The translations under genes and the position numbers were made by a program. From the NCBI GenBank assembly GCA_021796535.1, contig JAKABW010000005.1:1-64000 (forward strand): a stretch of 64,000 nucleotides of DNA. The letters are read 5' to 3'. This document shows positions 56,006 to 64,000 of the stretch, in pieces; position 1 is the first letter of the stretch; each line of letters begins with the position of its first letter. This DNA is from Actinomycetes bacterium (GTDB taxonomy: Bacteria; Actinomycetota; Acidimicrobiia; Acidimicrobiales; Bog-793). The notes beneath the pieces were generated by a model. That model ran no database searches, was not told where the DNA came from, and worked only from the letters and a program-made list of their open reading frames with translations.

Positions 56006-58195
56006 TTATTTTTTGCCGCTTTTACCAAAAGCCCAGTTTTCAGGGGTTATCGCACCCGAGGGCCCAAATCCGATAAAACCCGTCAAATCTTTTTTGGCCT
56101 GCACCAAATCCTCTGCCGGAGTCGGTTCGTACAGGACGGGCAAGTCGTTTCCCAGGAAGGACAGATACTGCTTTGCCGCGGCGGAATCTGTTCCGGACAA
56201 AAGCGACGACAGTAACGATTGATAATTGGGGTTGGTAAAATTTGAAGCATTGGCACTCGAACCGGCGTCAAGCAAAGACTTGGCCGTCGGGGCGTAAGAA
56301 AGAGCGTAGCTCCAGCCGCCAAAGTAAGCGACGGAAAAATCGCAAGAGGTCTCCCGCAACGTACAGCCTCCGAGGTTTGCCAACAGCTGGCCGGCGGAGA
56401 GCGGCGTGAGGCCCATTTCTATGCCAGCCGCGGCAAAAGACTTGGCTTCCAGTTCCAGTTCGTCCTGAATGGTCATATCTCCCGACAGATACTCTATTTG
56501 CAGCTGCAATTGCGTCCCCTGGGGAACCGACGTCCCGCATCCGGCTTTTGCCATACAGACGTCCACTCCGCCCTTATTTATTTTCCAGCCGTGACTGACA
56601 AGTATCCCAACCGCTTTGCTCTGATTGTAGACGTAAAGCGGCAGGTCCCGATATTTCGGGGTGCCGTAAACTAAGTTATAGCCCGGGATAAGGTTATAAG
56701 TCGGTTTGGCGAAGCCGCCGTAAACGTTTTTGACGATGGCATTCTGATCGATCAGGTACTGCAAAGCTTTTCTGACGTAAGGCAGACGCAACAGTTTCCC
56801 AGACAAAGAGCCGTTTTGGTCAAAGTTGTAAACGGCAAAATCCACATTGTTGTCGTAATTTACGATCTGGCGGTAACCGGCGTGCACCTCCGACAAAATA
56901 ACGGAATTTGACAAATTCGAGACGACCTGCCCGGAAGAAGAAGTGACCGGAACCGTGACGGTAGTCGTTGTCCCGGTTCCCGAAGATCCGCTGTTATAGA
57001 CGGGGGGCGGCAATACGAGATACCCCAAAGACAACTGCCCCAGGGACAGAGCCACCAATTCGTTGTCGTAAGAAGTAAAAGGAATCTCCACAAACTCGGA
57101 CACTTTGGCCTGCACCGGACCGGAATAACGGTTATTGGGCCGGAAAACGGCTTCCCCCGGTGGCATCATCGCTGAAAGCCTCCAGGGGCCGTCGACGACC
57201 TGCCAAATGGGATCGGAGGCAAACGACAGATATGCCGACCTTTCGTACCTGTTGGCCATGGGTTCGTAGCCGGACTGCTGAGCCAAAAACTCATAGACCG
57301 CTTCGCAGGCGTCGGCCCCGGCTGAGGAGGGCAGGTTCTGAGCGTTTAGCGTTACGGAAGAAAATCCCGCCGAGGCGCACCCACCCTGGCCGGGGGGTTC
57401 GTTCTGGTCATCCACATCCCACGCCGCAGGCAACGGAACGATTTGGGAGAGCTCGTCGTCGGTGAAAATTGACGGGTTGGTCGGAACGTAGAGAGTCAGT
57501 CTGATCACCGAAGGGGACACTATCGTGACGCCGCTTACGTCCGCCGGTATTCCCGTGGCTGAATAAGGGGCAAAACGGTGTTGTGGCCCTTCTATTTTAA
57601 CCAAATTCAGCCAAAAAGCCACGTCTTCGGCATTGACCTTTTCACCGTTTGACCAGGACCACATCTTCATTTTTATGGTTACCACTCTGTCCCCCGAAGA
57701 AAAGACCGGCGGATAGGCCAGGGAAAGGCGCTCGTTCAGCGTCGGTTTGGCGGCATTGGAAAACCAGTAAAGCGGCCTGTACATCAAATAGTCAAACTGT
57801 TGGTAATTCGTCGTATTAAAGACTCGCGGACCCTGAATCGGAAAAATAAAATCGGGGATTTTGTTGACCTGCTCGGCAAAAGTGATTACGGCATGCGAGC
57901 GGGCGGTTCCTGCGGATTTTTTGGCCCTGTGTTTGGATTTTCCGGAAGTGCGCAGGCTTATTTTTGACGACAGGGACGCTTTGGCCGCGCCGAGGCCTAC
58001 GTTCGGGCGGGAGAGACCGTAACGGGGCAAAAATGGCTTTTTGCGGGAATATACGACCGCTGTCCGGTGAGTTGTCGCGTTGCCGTTTTTGGAGAAAATA
58101 CCGCCGCCGCCGGGGGGAATAAGCATAATAACGAACAGCGCGACGGTCGGCAAGAAAAACTTTCTTTTCACAAATGTCGGTTTGGTATTTGTCAT
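56006..58195 (-). CDS. Family-5 extracellular solute-binding protein (oligopeptide/nickel ABC type)
   Basis: 729 aa, longer than the usual 520-600. An N-terminal hydrophobic segment (FFLPTVALFVIMLIPPGGG) is a signal/anchor with no clear lipobox. A basic Ser/Arg stretch (about 45-105) precedes the SBP_bac_5 fold, recognisable by the MWSWSNGEKVNAEDVAFWL segment, the DGPWRLS segment, the LLRLPYVRKALQYLIDQ helix and VDVCMAKAG near the second lobe. A Thr/Ser-rich insertion (GTGTTTTVTVPVTSSS) sits near residue 420. No ABC permease or ATPase is adjacent, so it is an orphan binding protein with an unknown peptide-like ligand. Confidence 0.82.
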   Translation of the reverse strand: MTNTKPTFVKRKFFLPTVALFVIMLIPPGGGGIFSKNGNATTHRTAVVYSRKKPFLPRYGLSRPNVGLGAAKASLSSKISLRTSGKSKHRAKKSAGTARSHAVITFAEQVNKIPDFIFPIQGPRVFNTTNYQQFDYLMYRPLYWFSNAAKPTLNERLSLAYPPVFSSGDRVVTIKMKMWSWSNGEKVNAEDVAFWLNLVKIEGPQHRFAPYSATGIPADVSGVTIVSPSVIRLTLYVPTNPSIFTDDELSQIVPLPAAWDVDDQNEPPGQGGCASAGFSSVTLNAQNLPSSAGADACEAVYEFLAQQSGYEPMANRYERSAYLSFASDPIWQVVDGPWRLSAMMPPGEAVFRPNNRYSGPVQAKVSEFVEIPFTSYDNELVALSLGQLSLGYLVLPPPVYNSGSSGTGTTTTVTVPVTSSSGQVVSNLSNSVILSEVHAGYRQIVNYDNNVDFAVYNFDQNGSLSGKLLRLPYVRKALQYLIDQNAIVKNVYGGFAKPTYNLIPGYNLVYGTPKYRDLPLYVYNQSKAVGILVSHGWKINKGGVDVCMAKAGCGTSVPQGTQLQLQIEYLSGDMTIQDELELEAKSFAAAGIEMGLTPLSAGQLLANLGGCTLRETSCDFSVAYFGGWSYALSYAPTAKSLLDAGSSANASNFTNPNYQSLLSSLLSGTDSAAAKQYLSFLGNDLPVLYEPTPAEDLVQAKKDLTGFIGFGPSGAITPENWAFGKSGKK

Positions 58196-58221
58196 GGAAG
58201 CAATCTCGTTTACGTTTTGAA

Positions 58222-58251
58222 ATTTTTGCTATCCAACACGTTAGCAAAAAT
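58222..58251. promoter_or_regulatory. AT-rich inverted repeat upstream of the binding-protein gene
   Basis: ATTTTTGCTA and TAGCAAAAAT (perfect 10-bp arms, 10-base spacer) lie 26 bases before the start of the binding protein on the minus strand. As DNA it could be an operator. It could also terminate transcripts arriving from the ietAS side, since TTTTT follows the stem in that direction only as part of the arm. Confidence 0.5.
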
Positions 58252-58546
58252 ACCGGCGCCGCAAGCGACGGCTGCCGAGACACAAAACTTTGTCGGTGAA
58301 ACCCGTTTCCCTCTAAGGCATGCCGAGCCGTACTCTCCGCCGGACGGCGACAACTCCGAAAAATCTGAGTTGCGACTTTTCCTCTCTTTTGGCTTTGACG
58401 TCCCTGGTCAAGACATCGCCGGGCGGCACTTATATGGACAGCAATTTGACACGATCGGGTATGCCGGCATCTTTCAGACTATGTCTACTGCGGGGCTCGT
58501 AAAGAGATCGGCTGACCATACCCAGGCAAGCATCTGTTGATAGCGA
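58252..58546. other. Gap between the binding protein and ietS
   Basis: About 295 bases with no supported gene. The plus-strand ORF 58067-58540 is antisense to the binding-protein start and has no recognisable domain. Confidence 0.45.
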
Positions 58547-60820
58547 CTACTCAAATATTAGCTCCTCTTGCAGTTTATGATAAATATCTATCTTGACGTC
58601 GATATCTATCTCGCTGACCAACCAACCGGCCATTTGTGCTTTTTGCTTAAAGTCGTAAATTCTGTTTACACCTTTTATTTCTTTGAGCGTTACGACCAAT
58701 CCAAACTTGATACCATGGTCAGACCGCTTTCCCAAACGTTCTTTTGCCTTAACACTGATACCCCACATACCTCGTTCTGAATAGACTTTCCTTGCTTTAA
58801 GATGTTCTCCGTATTGCTCCCTTATATGCTTCGTATTGTCCCACTTGCGAAACGATTTTCTGGCCTCCGCCTCGTATGTATAGTGCCCTTCGACATTTTG
58901 CATATTCTTATTTATGGGTCTTATGCCTTTGTTTGGGTCGAATCTTCCCAAAGATACGTCAAGTTCGGTATTGGTATAGTCGACACCCTGCTTGAAGGAG
59001 CAGTCGGGAAAGTAGCAAAGGGTGGCTTTTGCCACAAAGGTGTGCTCGCCTTTGACAACCGGAACGGGAATACTATAAGTATAAGTATCGTATTGCAGCG
59101 ATTCACCGTTTATAACAAACTTTATTTCATGGTCTTTTGATCTTACAATGTTTTCAATTCTTCTCGGCACGACCCCGTGTCCGACCAGAGGCGCCAATTT
59201 TGAGTTATTTCCGGTATCATTCCAATCAGCGGCGGCATCCACTATCAAGGCCTTCGCCACTTCACGGCTGAGTCCCAACACCTCCGTCAAGTATGCCAGT
59301 TTGCGGGCAATCCACGGTGCGGCAAATGACGTGCCTGCCGTCAATTTATAACACGAAGTCGATTCGCATACCTGTATCAGTGTTTCGCAGTTTTGGCCGT
59401 CACCGCCAAATGTACTGACATCAGGTTTATTGAAAAAAGAAAGGACCCTGCCTCTTCTGGAATAAGACGCGGGGTTGCCTTTACTGTCGACAGAATTGAC
59501 CACAATTGCATTGATGGAGTCAGCGGGAGCACCGATCAACATCTCTTCTCTGTCGTCAGAGAGTTTATTGGTGCCGGCTATTACAAAAATAATGTCATTT
59601 TCGAACTGCAATCTGTCCAATACCGACGCCTCCGGAGAAATAAAGTTTTCATGTACTTCCAGCGGCGAGCCCAACGACAGGTTCCATACTTTAATATCGG
59701 GGTTGGCGGAAACTATTTCTTTTAGAAGATTCATCACACTAAAAGAACTGTATTTCCCGCCCTTGGCTACTCCAAAATGTCTCACCCTAAAACGACCGCA
59801 CCCATCGTCCAATGCGGGATTCAATTGAGGGCCGTCCACTATGATCGACGATACCGCCGTTCCGTGCCGGTAATCGCCATCGTCTTCCGGTATTTCCGGA
59901 TCGGTTTTGTCATGATATTCTACCCAATCGCCAAAATATACAGATTTGTCAAACAACGTATCGATGACTCCGATCACCGGCTCGTCGGCAGGCATGTCAA
60001 TGGAAAAAGACGGGCCGGATTCCGCATCCGCAGTAAAATCTTCCAGACTTAGATTATTTATATCTTCTAAAGCCATAGCAATAAGATACGGGGCCTTATT
60101 CTGAAGGAGTTCTATTGCTTTTGGCTGTAGCAGCATCATGGTATTGGTGTCGTAAAACATTTTATAATCTGTTGAGGCTATCCCAATATTTCTTAAAATC
60201 ACATCCATATCCTCATCAGTTGCATATAAAGTGACAACCTGTCGAGTGCCGGGATTCGCACTTTGATGTGGGATGCCGAAACTTTTTATGTAGTATGAAT
60301 CGACAATGATCTGTAAAAAATTTGATTTCGAGATGGCGTAATCAAGAAACTCAATACCGTGAGAGGCTCCATTAGCACCTATATCTTCTTCTATACACTT
60401 CTCGGTAATGCCGTTGCTAAAATGCTCGTCCAGGATTTTGATACTGTTTTCGATATTGGTAACGGTATTCCGAACTACCTCACGCATAACGTAATGAGTA
60501 ATTACATGTTTCGGATTTTTTACATCTGTATTGTCAAAACGGGCACCCACAACAGACTCATTTGGCGGTTTATCATTTTTTAAGTATGCGCTTATTCTAT
60601 TGCTCTTTGCCATGACACCTATATAGTGTACGTCTATCAGGATACCCTTGATAAGTCTCTCACCGTTCCAGTATTGTTGAATATCTTTTAAGTCGTTTAG
60701 TAACTTTCTCAAGTGGGTAGAAGTGACCGGTTTTGCGTTTTTCGGAAGCCTCGGGGGACCCGGCCTACCGGTATTCGGTCTGTGATTTAAATTACCTTTC
60801 AGCTGCAAAATATTGTTCAT
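58547..60820 (-). CDS. ietS: Subtilisin-like serine protease of an IetAS module
   Basis: 757 aa, no signal peptide, so cytosolic. The N-terminal 280 residues are not recognised in detail. The S8 domain (about 280-560) has Asp in VIGVIDTLFD (D287), His in DYRHGTAVS (H319), oxyanion Asn in IAGTNK (N418) and Ser in TAGTSFAAPW (S498), all in order and intact. A C-terminal region of about 200 residues follows. Its ATG lies four bases after the ietA stop, so the two are coupled. A subtilase paired with an AAA ATPase is the IetAS arrangement, described as a plasmid stability toxin-antitoxin system in Agrobacterium and later as an anti-phage system. The protease is the presumed toxin. The gene is visibly more AT-rich than its neighbours. 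Confidence 0.85.
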   Translation of the reverse strand: MNNILQLKGNLNHRPNTGRPGPPRLPKNAKPVTSTHLRKLLNDLKDIQQYWNGERLIKGILIDVHYIGVMAKSNRISAYLKNDKPPNESVVGARFDNTDVKNPKHVITHYVMREVVRNTVTNIENSIKILDEHFSNGITEKCIEEDIGANGASHGIEFLDYAISKSNFLQIIVDSYYIKSFGIPHQSANPGTRQVVTLYATDEDMDVILRNIGIASTDYKMFYDTNTMMLLQPKAIELLQNKAPYLIAMALEDINNLSLEDFTADAESGPSFSIDMPADEPVIGVIDTLFDKSVYFGDWVEYHDKTDPEIPEDDGDYRHGTAVSSIIVDGPQLNPALDDGCGRFRVRHFGVAKGGKYSSFSVMNLLKEIVSANPDIKVWNLSLGSPLEVHENFISPEASVLDRLQFENDIIFVIAGTNKLSDDREEMLIGAPADSINAIVVNSVDSKGNPASYSRRGRVLSFFNKPDVSTFGGDGQNCETLIQVCESTSCYKLTAGTSFAAPWIARKLAYLTEVLGLSREVAKALIVDAAADWNDTGNNSKLAPLVGHGVVPRRIENIVRSKDHEIKFVINGESLQYDTYTYSIPVPVVKGEHTFVAKATLCYFPDCSFKQGVDYTNTELDVSLGRFDPNKGIRPINKNMQNVEGHYTYEAEARKSFRKWDNTKHIREQYGEHLKARKVYSERGMWGISVKAKERLGKRSDHGIKFGLVVTLKEIKGVNRIYDFKQKAQMAGWLVSEIDIDVKIDIYHKLQEELIFE

Positions 60821-60824
60821 ATAC

Positions 60825-61856
60825 TTATTCTTTCAATTCACGGGATACCTGACTTTTTGAAACACCTGTCAAAATTTCTATATCGCGGACAGAAAACCCT
60901 TCTTGTTGAAGCTTTTTTAAGTCACTGCTTGTCTGGTGTATGGCTTCGTATAGCTTTTTCAAATAATCGAATTCACTCGATGAATCACTGAAAGCCATCG
61001 CCCTTTTTATTATATTTTTCAGTTCGCCGGGATAAGGGATATCGTTCATGGTAGCCATGATTTTCCTGAACAAATTTATATTGCGTCCGGCAAATTTAAA
61101 CTTTGGCAACAAACTATTGACAATTGATTCGGCAACTTCCATGAGGTCTTCTCTGCTGTATCTGTTAAAATTGATGACAGCATCAAATCGTCTTGTTAAA
61201 GCTTTGTCAAAGCGATTATACAGGTTCGTGGTAGCCACAAGCACGACACTGTCGCTTAGTCTGTCAAGACCTTTGAGGACTGATGAAGTGACCCGCCCCA
61301 TTTCTCGCAAATCGTTAGAGTTGACGCGATCCATGGCTATTGCATCTATTTCATCAAATAAGATAATCACTTGATCCGGATTTGGCAGAGCATATACCTC
61401 TTGGAATAACGATGCAATATTCTTTGAAGTTTGACCAAGTTTACTGTCAATAATACTGTCGAAATTAACGGCATACAGGTCACGCTTCAGTATGCGTGCT
61501 ATCTGTTTTGCAGTTTCGGTCTTACCTGTACCCGGATCGCCTTCAAATAAAAACTTGTTCATCCCGCCATTGTAATTAATTGAATTAATAACACCCAACA
61601 CATCATTTTTGATCAAAACAGGAAGCGGTAACGGGGTGGCATCCAAATTTATCTTACAGAAAAAGGACGATTCGTATTCGCTGCTTTGCGGCAGAAAAGT
61701 ATTGACGCCGGAAAGCAAGGCCATTATATATTCAGCCAGTTGTGAATCACCGCTCTGATCAAACAAGCGCGCTATGATGTAAGCTTCGTTTCTGAAACCG
61801 GCCTCGTTATTCTCAGAGTGGTACTTTATAAGATTGAGTATGTTTCTTTTGCGCAT
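60825..61856 (-). CDS. ietA: AAA ATPase of an IetAS module
   Basis: 343 aa from the ATG at 61856, preceded by GGCGGA; the track GTG at 61916 lies inside the regulatory repeats, lacks a ribosome site, and adds 20 residues. The N-terminal helical part (RKRNILNLIKYHSENNEAGFRN) resembles the family start. AAA core: GDPGTGKTETA (106-113), IILFDEIDAIA (165-172), sensor VLVATTN (Asn211) and an arginine pair in LTRRFD (222-223). The C-terminus (GFSVRDIEILTGVSKSQVS) is a helix-turn-helix, which could bind the repeats upstream and autoregulate. In the known system this protein is the antitoxin-like partner of the protease. Confidence 0.85.
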   Translation of the reverse strand: MRKRNILNLIKYHSENNEAGFRNEAYIIARLFDQSGDSQLAEYIMALLSGVNTFLPQSSEYESSFFCKINLDATPLPLPVLIKNDVLGVINSINYNGGMNKFLFEGDPGTGKTETAKQIARILKRDLYAVNFDSIIDSKLGQTSKNIASLFQEVYALPNPDQVIILFDEIDAIAMDRVNSNDLREMGRVTSSVLKGLDRLSDSVVLVATTNLYNRFDKALTRRFDAVINFNRYSREDLMEVAESIVNSLLPKFKFAGRNINLFRKIMATMNDIPYPGELKNIIKRAMAFSDSSSEFDYLKKLYEAIHQTSSDLKKLQQEGFSVRDIEILTGVSKSQVSRELKE

Positions 61857-61882
61857 TTGTTCCGCCACAAGCCCATCATAAC

Positions 61883-61899
61883 AACCTTGGGACAAGGTT
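61883..61899. promoter_or_regulatory. Inner inverted repeat in the ietA leader
   Basis: AACCTTG and CAAGGTT flank GGA: perfect 7-bp arms between the AT-rich repeat and the ietA start. It is a candidate operator for the ietA HTH tail. Confidence 0.5.
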
Positions 61900-61933
61900 A
61901 CAATATTTTGGGACACAAAGTCATAATATTGTA
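61899..61933. promoter_or_regulatory. Outer AT-rich inverted repeat in the ietA promoter
   Basis: TACAATATT and AATATTGTA are perfect 9-bp arms 17 bases apart. On the minus strand the upstream arm (TACAATATTATG) can serve as a -10 region, so a bound regulator would block the promoter. Confidence 0.5.
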
Positions 61934-62063
61934 TTCTCTCTGTGTGCTATACCATCTTCCATGGATATTATCGCCACGCTTTTTATGAAAACACGCCACA
62001 TTACAACAGTCTTATTAGCGGCAACCCACAAATGTCCATCGGATAACGGAACAAGAAATACCG

Positions 62064-63011
62064 CTAATCGCGACAGGCTGCCCCCACAATATCGCTCAGC
62101 TTTTCTATGCCGTTGGCCAGACAGAATTTCCCGATTTCGCGCAAGACATTGAGAGTGGCCTTGGGGTTGGCCAAGGTCGCCGTCCCCACTTCCACGGCAT
62201 TTGCCCCGGCCATCATCATGGCTATGGCATCTTCGCCGTGAGAAATTCCTCCCACGCCTATGATCGGAGCCCCAGGAAAAGCTTTGCGGCAATCATAAAC
62301 CGCCTTTATGGCCACCGTATGCAGAGCCCGGCCGGAAAGTCCGCCCGAAATACCGCCCAATTTGGGCTTTCTTTCAAGAATGTCGATCGCCATGGCCGGC
62401 ATGGTATTTACCAGCACCAGTCCTTCCGCCCCGTTTTCCAAAGCGGCTGCGGCGACTCGCGTCAATTCGCTTGCCGCCGGCGAAAGCTTGACAAAAAACG
62501 GCAGACCGAAATCTTTCAGTGCCGCCGCGATCTCTCCCGTCTTGAGCGGAGAGTACGAAAAAAGTTTGCCGGCATCCTCCACGTTGGGACAGGATACGTT
62601 AATTTCCGCCGCCAGCAGATCGTCTTTTACGGAAACCAGTTTTTCTGCCGCAGCGGCAAAATCCGCCACCGTTTTGCCCCAAACGGAACAGATTACTTTG
62701 GCTCCGCTCCGTTTCAGGGCGGGCAAATCCGTTTCCAGCCATGAGTCGATGCCGTCTCCCTGCAAGCCCACGCTGTTCAGCATCCCGACCGTCAGTGGCA
62801 CAAGCCTGGGGGCTTTGTTGCCTGGCGTCGAAAATACGGCCACAGACTTTGTCACGACGGCCCCGAGCAAAGAAATATCGAAATAGTCCGCCAACTCGGC
62901 AGCGTGACCGGCCGTGCCGGAAGCCGTCAACACCGGATTCTCGAGATGCACGCGGCCGAGCTCACAGGATAAATCCGGGCCGGCCGGCAGAATGTCTTTC
63001 TTATTTTTCAA
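62064..63011 (-). CDS. pyrD: Dihydroorotate dehydrogenase, class 1B catalytic subunit
   Basis: 315 aa from the TTG at 63011, overlapping the carB stop by 11 bases, with GGGGCG eight bases upstream; the track extension lies in carB. FMN barrel: ENPVLTASGTAGHAAELADY, the KSVAVFSTPGNKAPRL segment, catalytic Cys in EINVSCPNVEDAG (Cys is typical of class 1), the Lys in FFVKLSPAA and GVGGISHGEDAIAMMMAGA for FMN phosphate. Class 1B uses NAD through PyrK; pyrK is not in the window. Confidence 0.94.
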   Translation of the reverse strand: MKNKKDILPAGPDLSCELGRVHLENPVLTASGTAGHAAELADYFDISLLGAVVTKSVAVFSTPGNKAPRLVPLTVGMLNSVGLQGDGIDSWLETDLPALKRSGAKVICSVWGKTVADFAAAAEKLVSVKDDLLAAEINVSCPNVEDAGKLFSYSPLKTGEIAAALKDFGLPFFVKLSPAASELTRVAAAALENGAEGLVLVNTMPAMAIDILERKPKLGGISGGLSGRALHTVAIKAVYDCRKAFPGAPIIGVGGISHGEDAIAMMMAGANAVEVGTATLANPKATLNVLREIGKFCLANGIEKLSDIVGAACRD

Positions 63012-64000
63012 GTTGGTTCGCCCCGGTAAAAAAATGCATTTCCTGCAGCGGGACGACATCCAAACCTTTGGAATTGACTTCACCGATGCTGGAGGCGGCG
63101 GCCTTGGCCGCCGAAACCGTCGTGATGAGGGGTATGTGATTCACCTGCGCCACATGCCGTATGTACTGCCCGTCGGCGTGCGGACCGCGCCCTCTCGGGG
63201 TGTTGATCACCAGATGCACCAGCTTTTGCTCTATCAAATCCACCGCCGTGCCGAAATAATGCCTGTCGGAAGTGTCCGATTCCGCTTTGCCGTCCATGGA
63301 GAGTTTGGCCACCAAAATATCCGGAGCAACGCCGTTCTCCGACAGGTAGTCATAAGTGCCGCTCGTGGCAGCTATTTTGAAACCGTTTTCTTGCAATATT
63401 TTGGCGACTTTCAAGCCCTGAGGCTTATCGTGGTCCGCCAGGGACATGAATACGCCGCCGGAACGCGGGATGGTATTTGACGCCGCCAGTTGGCTCTTGT
63501 AAAAAGCCAGACCGAAGTTGGGAGCTATCCCCATCACTTCGCCGGTGCTACGCATTTCCGGGCCCAGCAGGGCATCCACATCAGGAAAGCGGTCAAAGGG
63601 CAAAACCGCTTCTTTTACGCAGACAAACTCACTTTGCCTGGCGCTTGCCGCGGTCGGCGTGTCGCGGGTCCAGTCTTTTCCGAAGACGTCAACGCCTTCC
63701 GGTATGATGCCGGAACCGGTCAGTTCCGCTATGGACTCGCCGGCGATGACCCTGGCAGCTATTTTGGCAAGCGGCACACCGGTGGCTTTGGCCACGAACG
63801 GCACGGTTCTGCTGGCTCTGGGGTTGGCTTCTATCACAAACACTTTGCCGTCTTTTACGGCGTATTGAACGTTGAGAGGTCCGACGACCGCAAGGGCCGC
63901 CGCAATTCTAAAAGTATAGTCTTTTATCACGGCAACGACGTCTTCCGGAAGCGTGGGAGGAGGCGTCGCACAGGCCGAGTCGCCGGAATGGATGCCCGCT
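63001..64000 (-). CDS. carB: Carbamoyl-phosphate synthase large chain, 3' part
   Basis: Partial: the frame continues past the right edge (AGIHSGDSACATPPPTLP is readable at 63938-64000). The segment covers the end of the second ATP-grasp half (VFVIEANPRASRTVPFVAKATG) and the C-terminal allosteric MGS-like domain (FGLAFYKSQLAASN, VAKILQENGFKIAATSGTYDYL, VHLVINTPRGRG). With the small chain it makes carbamoyl phosphate for pyrimidine and arginine synthesis. It overlaps pyrD. Confidence 0.97.
   Translation of the reverse strand, partial: AGIHSGDSACATPPPTLPEDVVAVIKDYTFRIAAALAVVGPLNVQYAVKDGKVFVIEANPRASRTVPFVAKATGVPLAKIAARVIAGESIAELTGSGIIPEGVDVFGKDWTRDTPTAASARQSEFVCVKEAVLPFDRFPDVDALLGPEMRSTGEVMGIAPNFGLAFYKSQLAASNTIPRSGGVFMSLADHDKPQGLKVAKILQENGFKIAATSGTYDYLSENGVAPDILVAKLSMDGKAESDTSDRHYFGTAVDLIEQKLVHLVINTPRGRGPHADGQYIRHVAQVNHIPLITTVSAAKAAASSIGEVNSKGLDVVPLQEMHFFTGANQLEK

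Noticed and set aside
62011-62069. ATTAGCGG/CCGCTAAT inverted repeat around the pyrD stop
   Set aside because: The arms are about 40 bases apart and there is no T-run, so it is not convincing as a terminator.

Overview
The window looks like a chromosomal segment of an actinobacterium, plausibly a deep-branching acidimicrobiia-like lineage; this is inference from gene content and order, since there is no rRNA. Supporting evidence: two syntenic blocks typical of Actinobacteria lie side by side, (i) rpsO-pnp-M16 peptidase, dapB, dapA-rnj, ftsK and (ii) carB-pyrD, mihF, rpoZ-coaBC-metK-priA. The actinobacterial-type integration host factor MihF, a PAC2-family protein, a helicase-degenerate PriA and many GTG/TTG starts agree with this.

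Layout. 1-9503 is an accessory island that ends at a tRNA-Ala(GGC) gene (9504-9579, minus strand). It holds an XRE-ImmA/PIN gene pair, an SDR oxidoreductase under a palindromic operator, a broken IS630-type element, an IS1634-type transposase remnant, a translationally coupled three-gene operon (IS630-HTH::YgjP metallopeptidase chimera, PD-(D/E)XK nuclease, UvrD-like helicase) and a decayed recombinase tail next to the tRNA. Long stretches (1-792, 2550-3337) carry no recognisable gene.

9.6-29.2 kb is core metabolism: leuS, a cellobiose phosphorylase (GH94) with a structured leader, a HAD phosphatase, PAC2, then a minus-strand series cysD-cysN-cysC-lpd-E2-lipB/lipA that joins sulfate activation to lipoate-dependent dehydrogenase parts. 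rnhA, an HhH-GPD glycosylase-like gene and sufC-sufS-sufU follow. The LipB-LipA fusion and an E2 lacking the usual catalytic His are odd.

29.5-33.3 kb is a tandem pair of GT-C-like membrane proteins whose 5' 792 bp are identical. 33.6-43 kb holds a TSUP transporter and FmdE-like protein behind a 38-bp palindrome covering the ribosome site, then thrB, a D,D-carboxypeptidase, ftsK, another large membrane protein and rnj. 43.9-55.9 kb holds dapA, dapB, the M16 peptidase, pnp, rpsO, priA, metK, coaBC, rpoZ and mihF; gmk, usually between mihF and rpoZ, is absent.

56-64 kb holds a family-5 solute-binding protein, then an IetAS-type two-gene module (subtilase IetS, AAA ATPase IetA), a known toxin-antitoxin/anti-phage type, between the pyrD-carB end and mihF, and finally pyrD and the 3' part of carB, which runs off the window.

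Most promising for novelty: the metallopeptidase-nuclease-helicase operon at 5.8-9.3 kb beside the tRNA, the island of which it is part, and the IetAS module with its nested operators.
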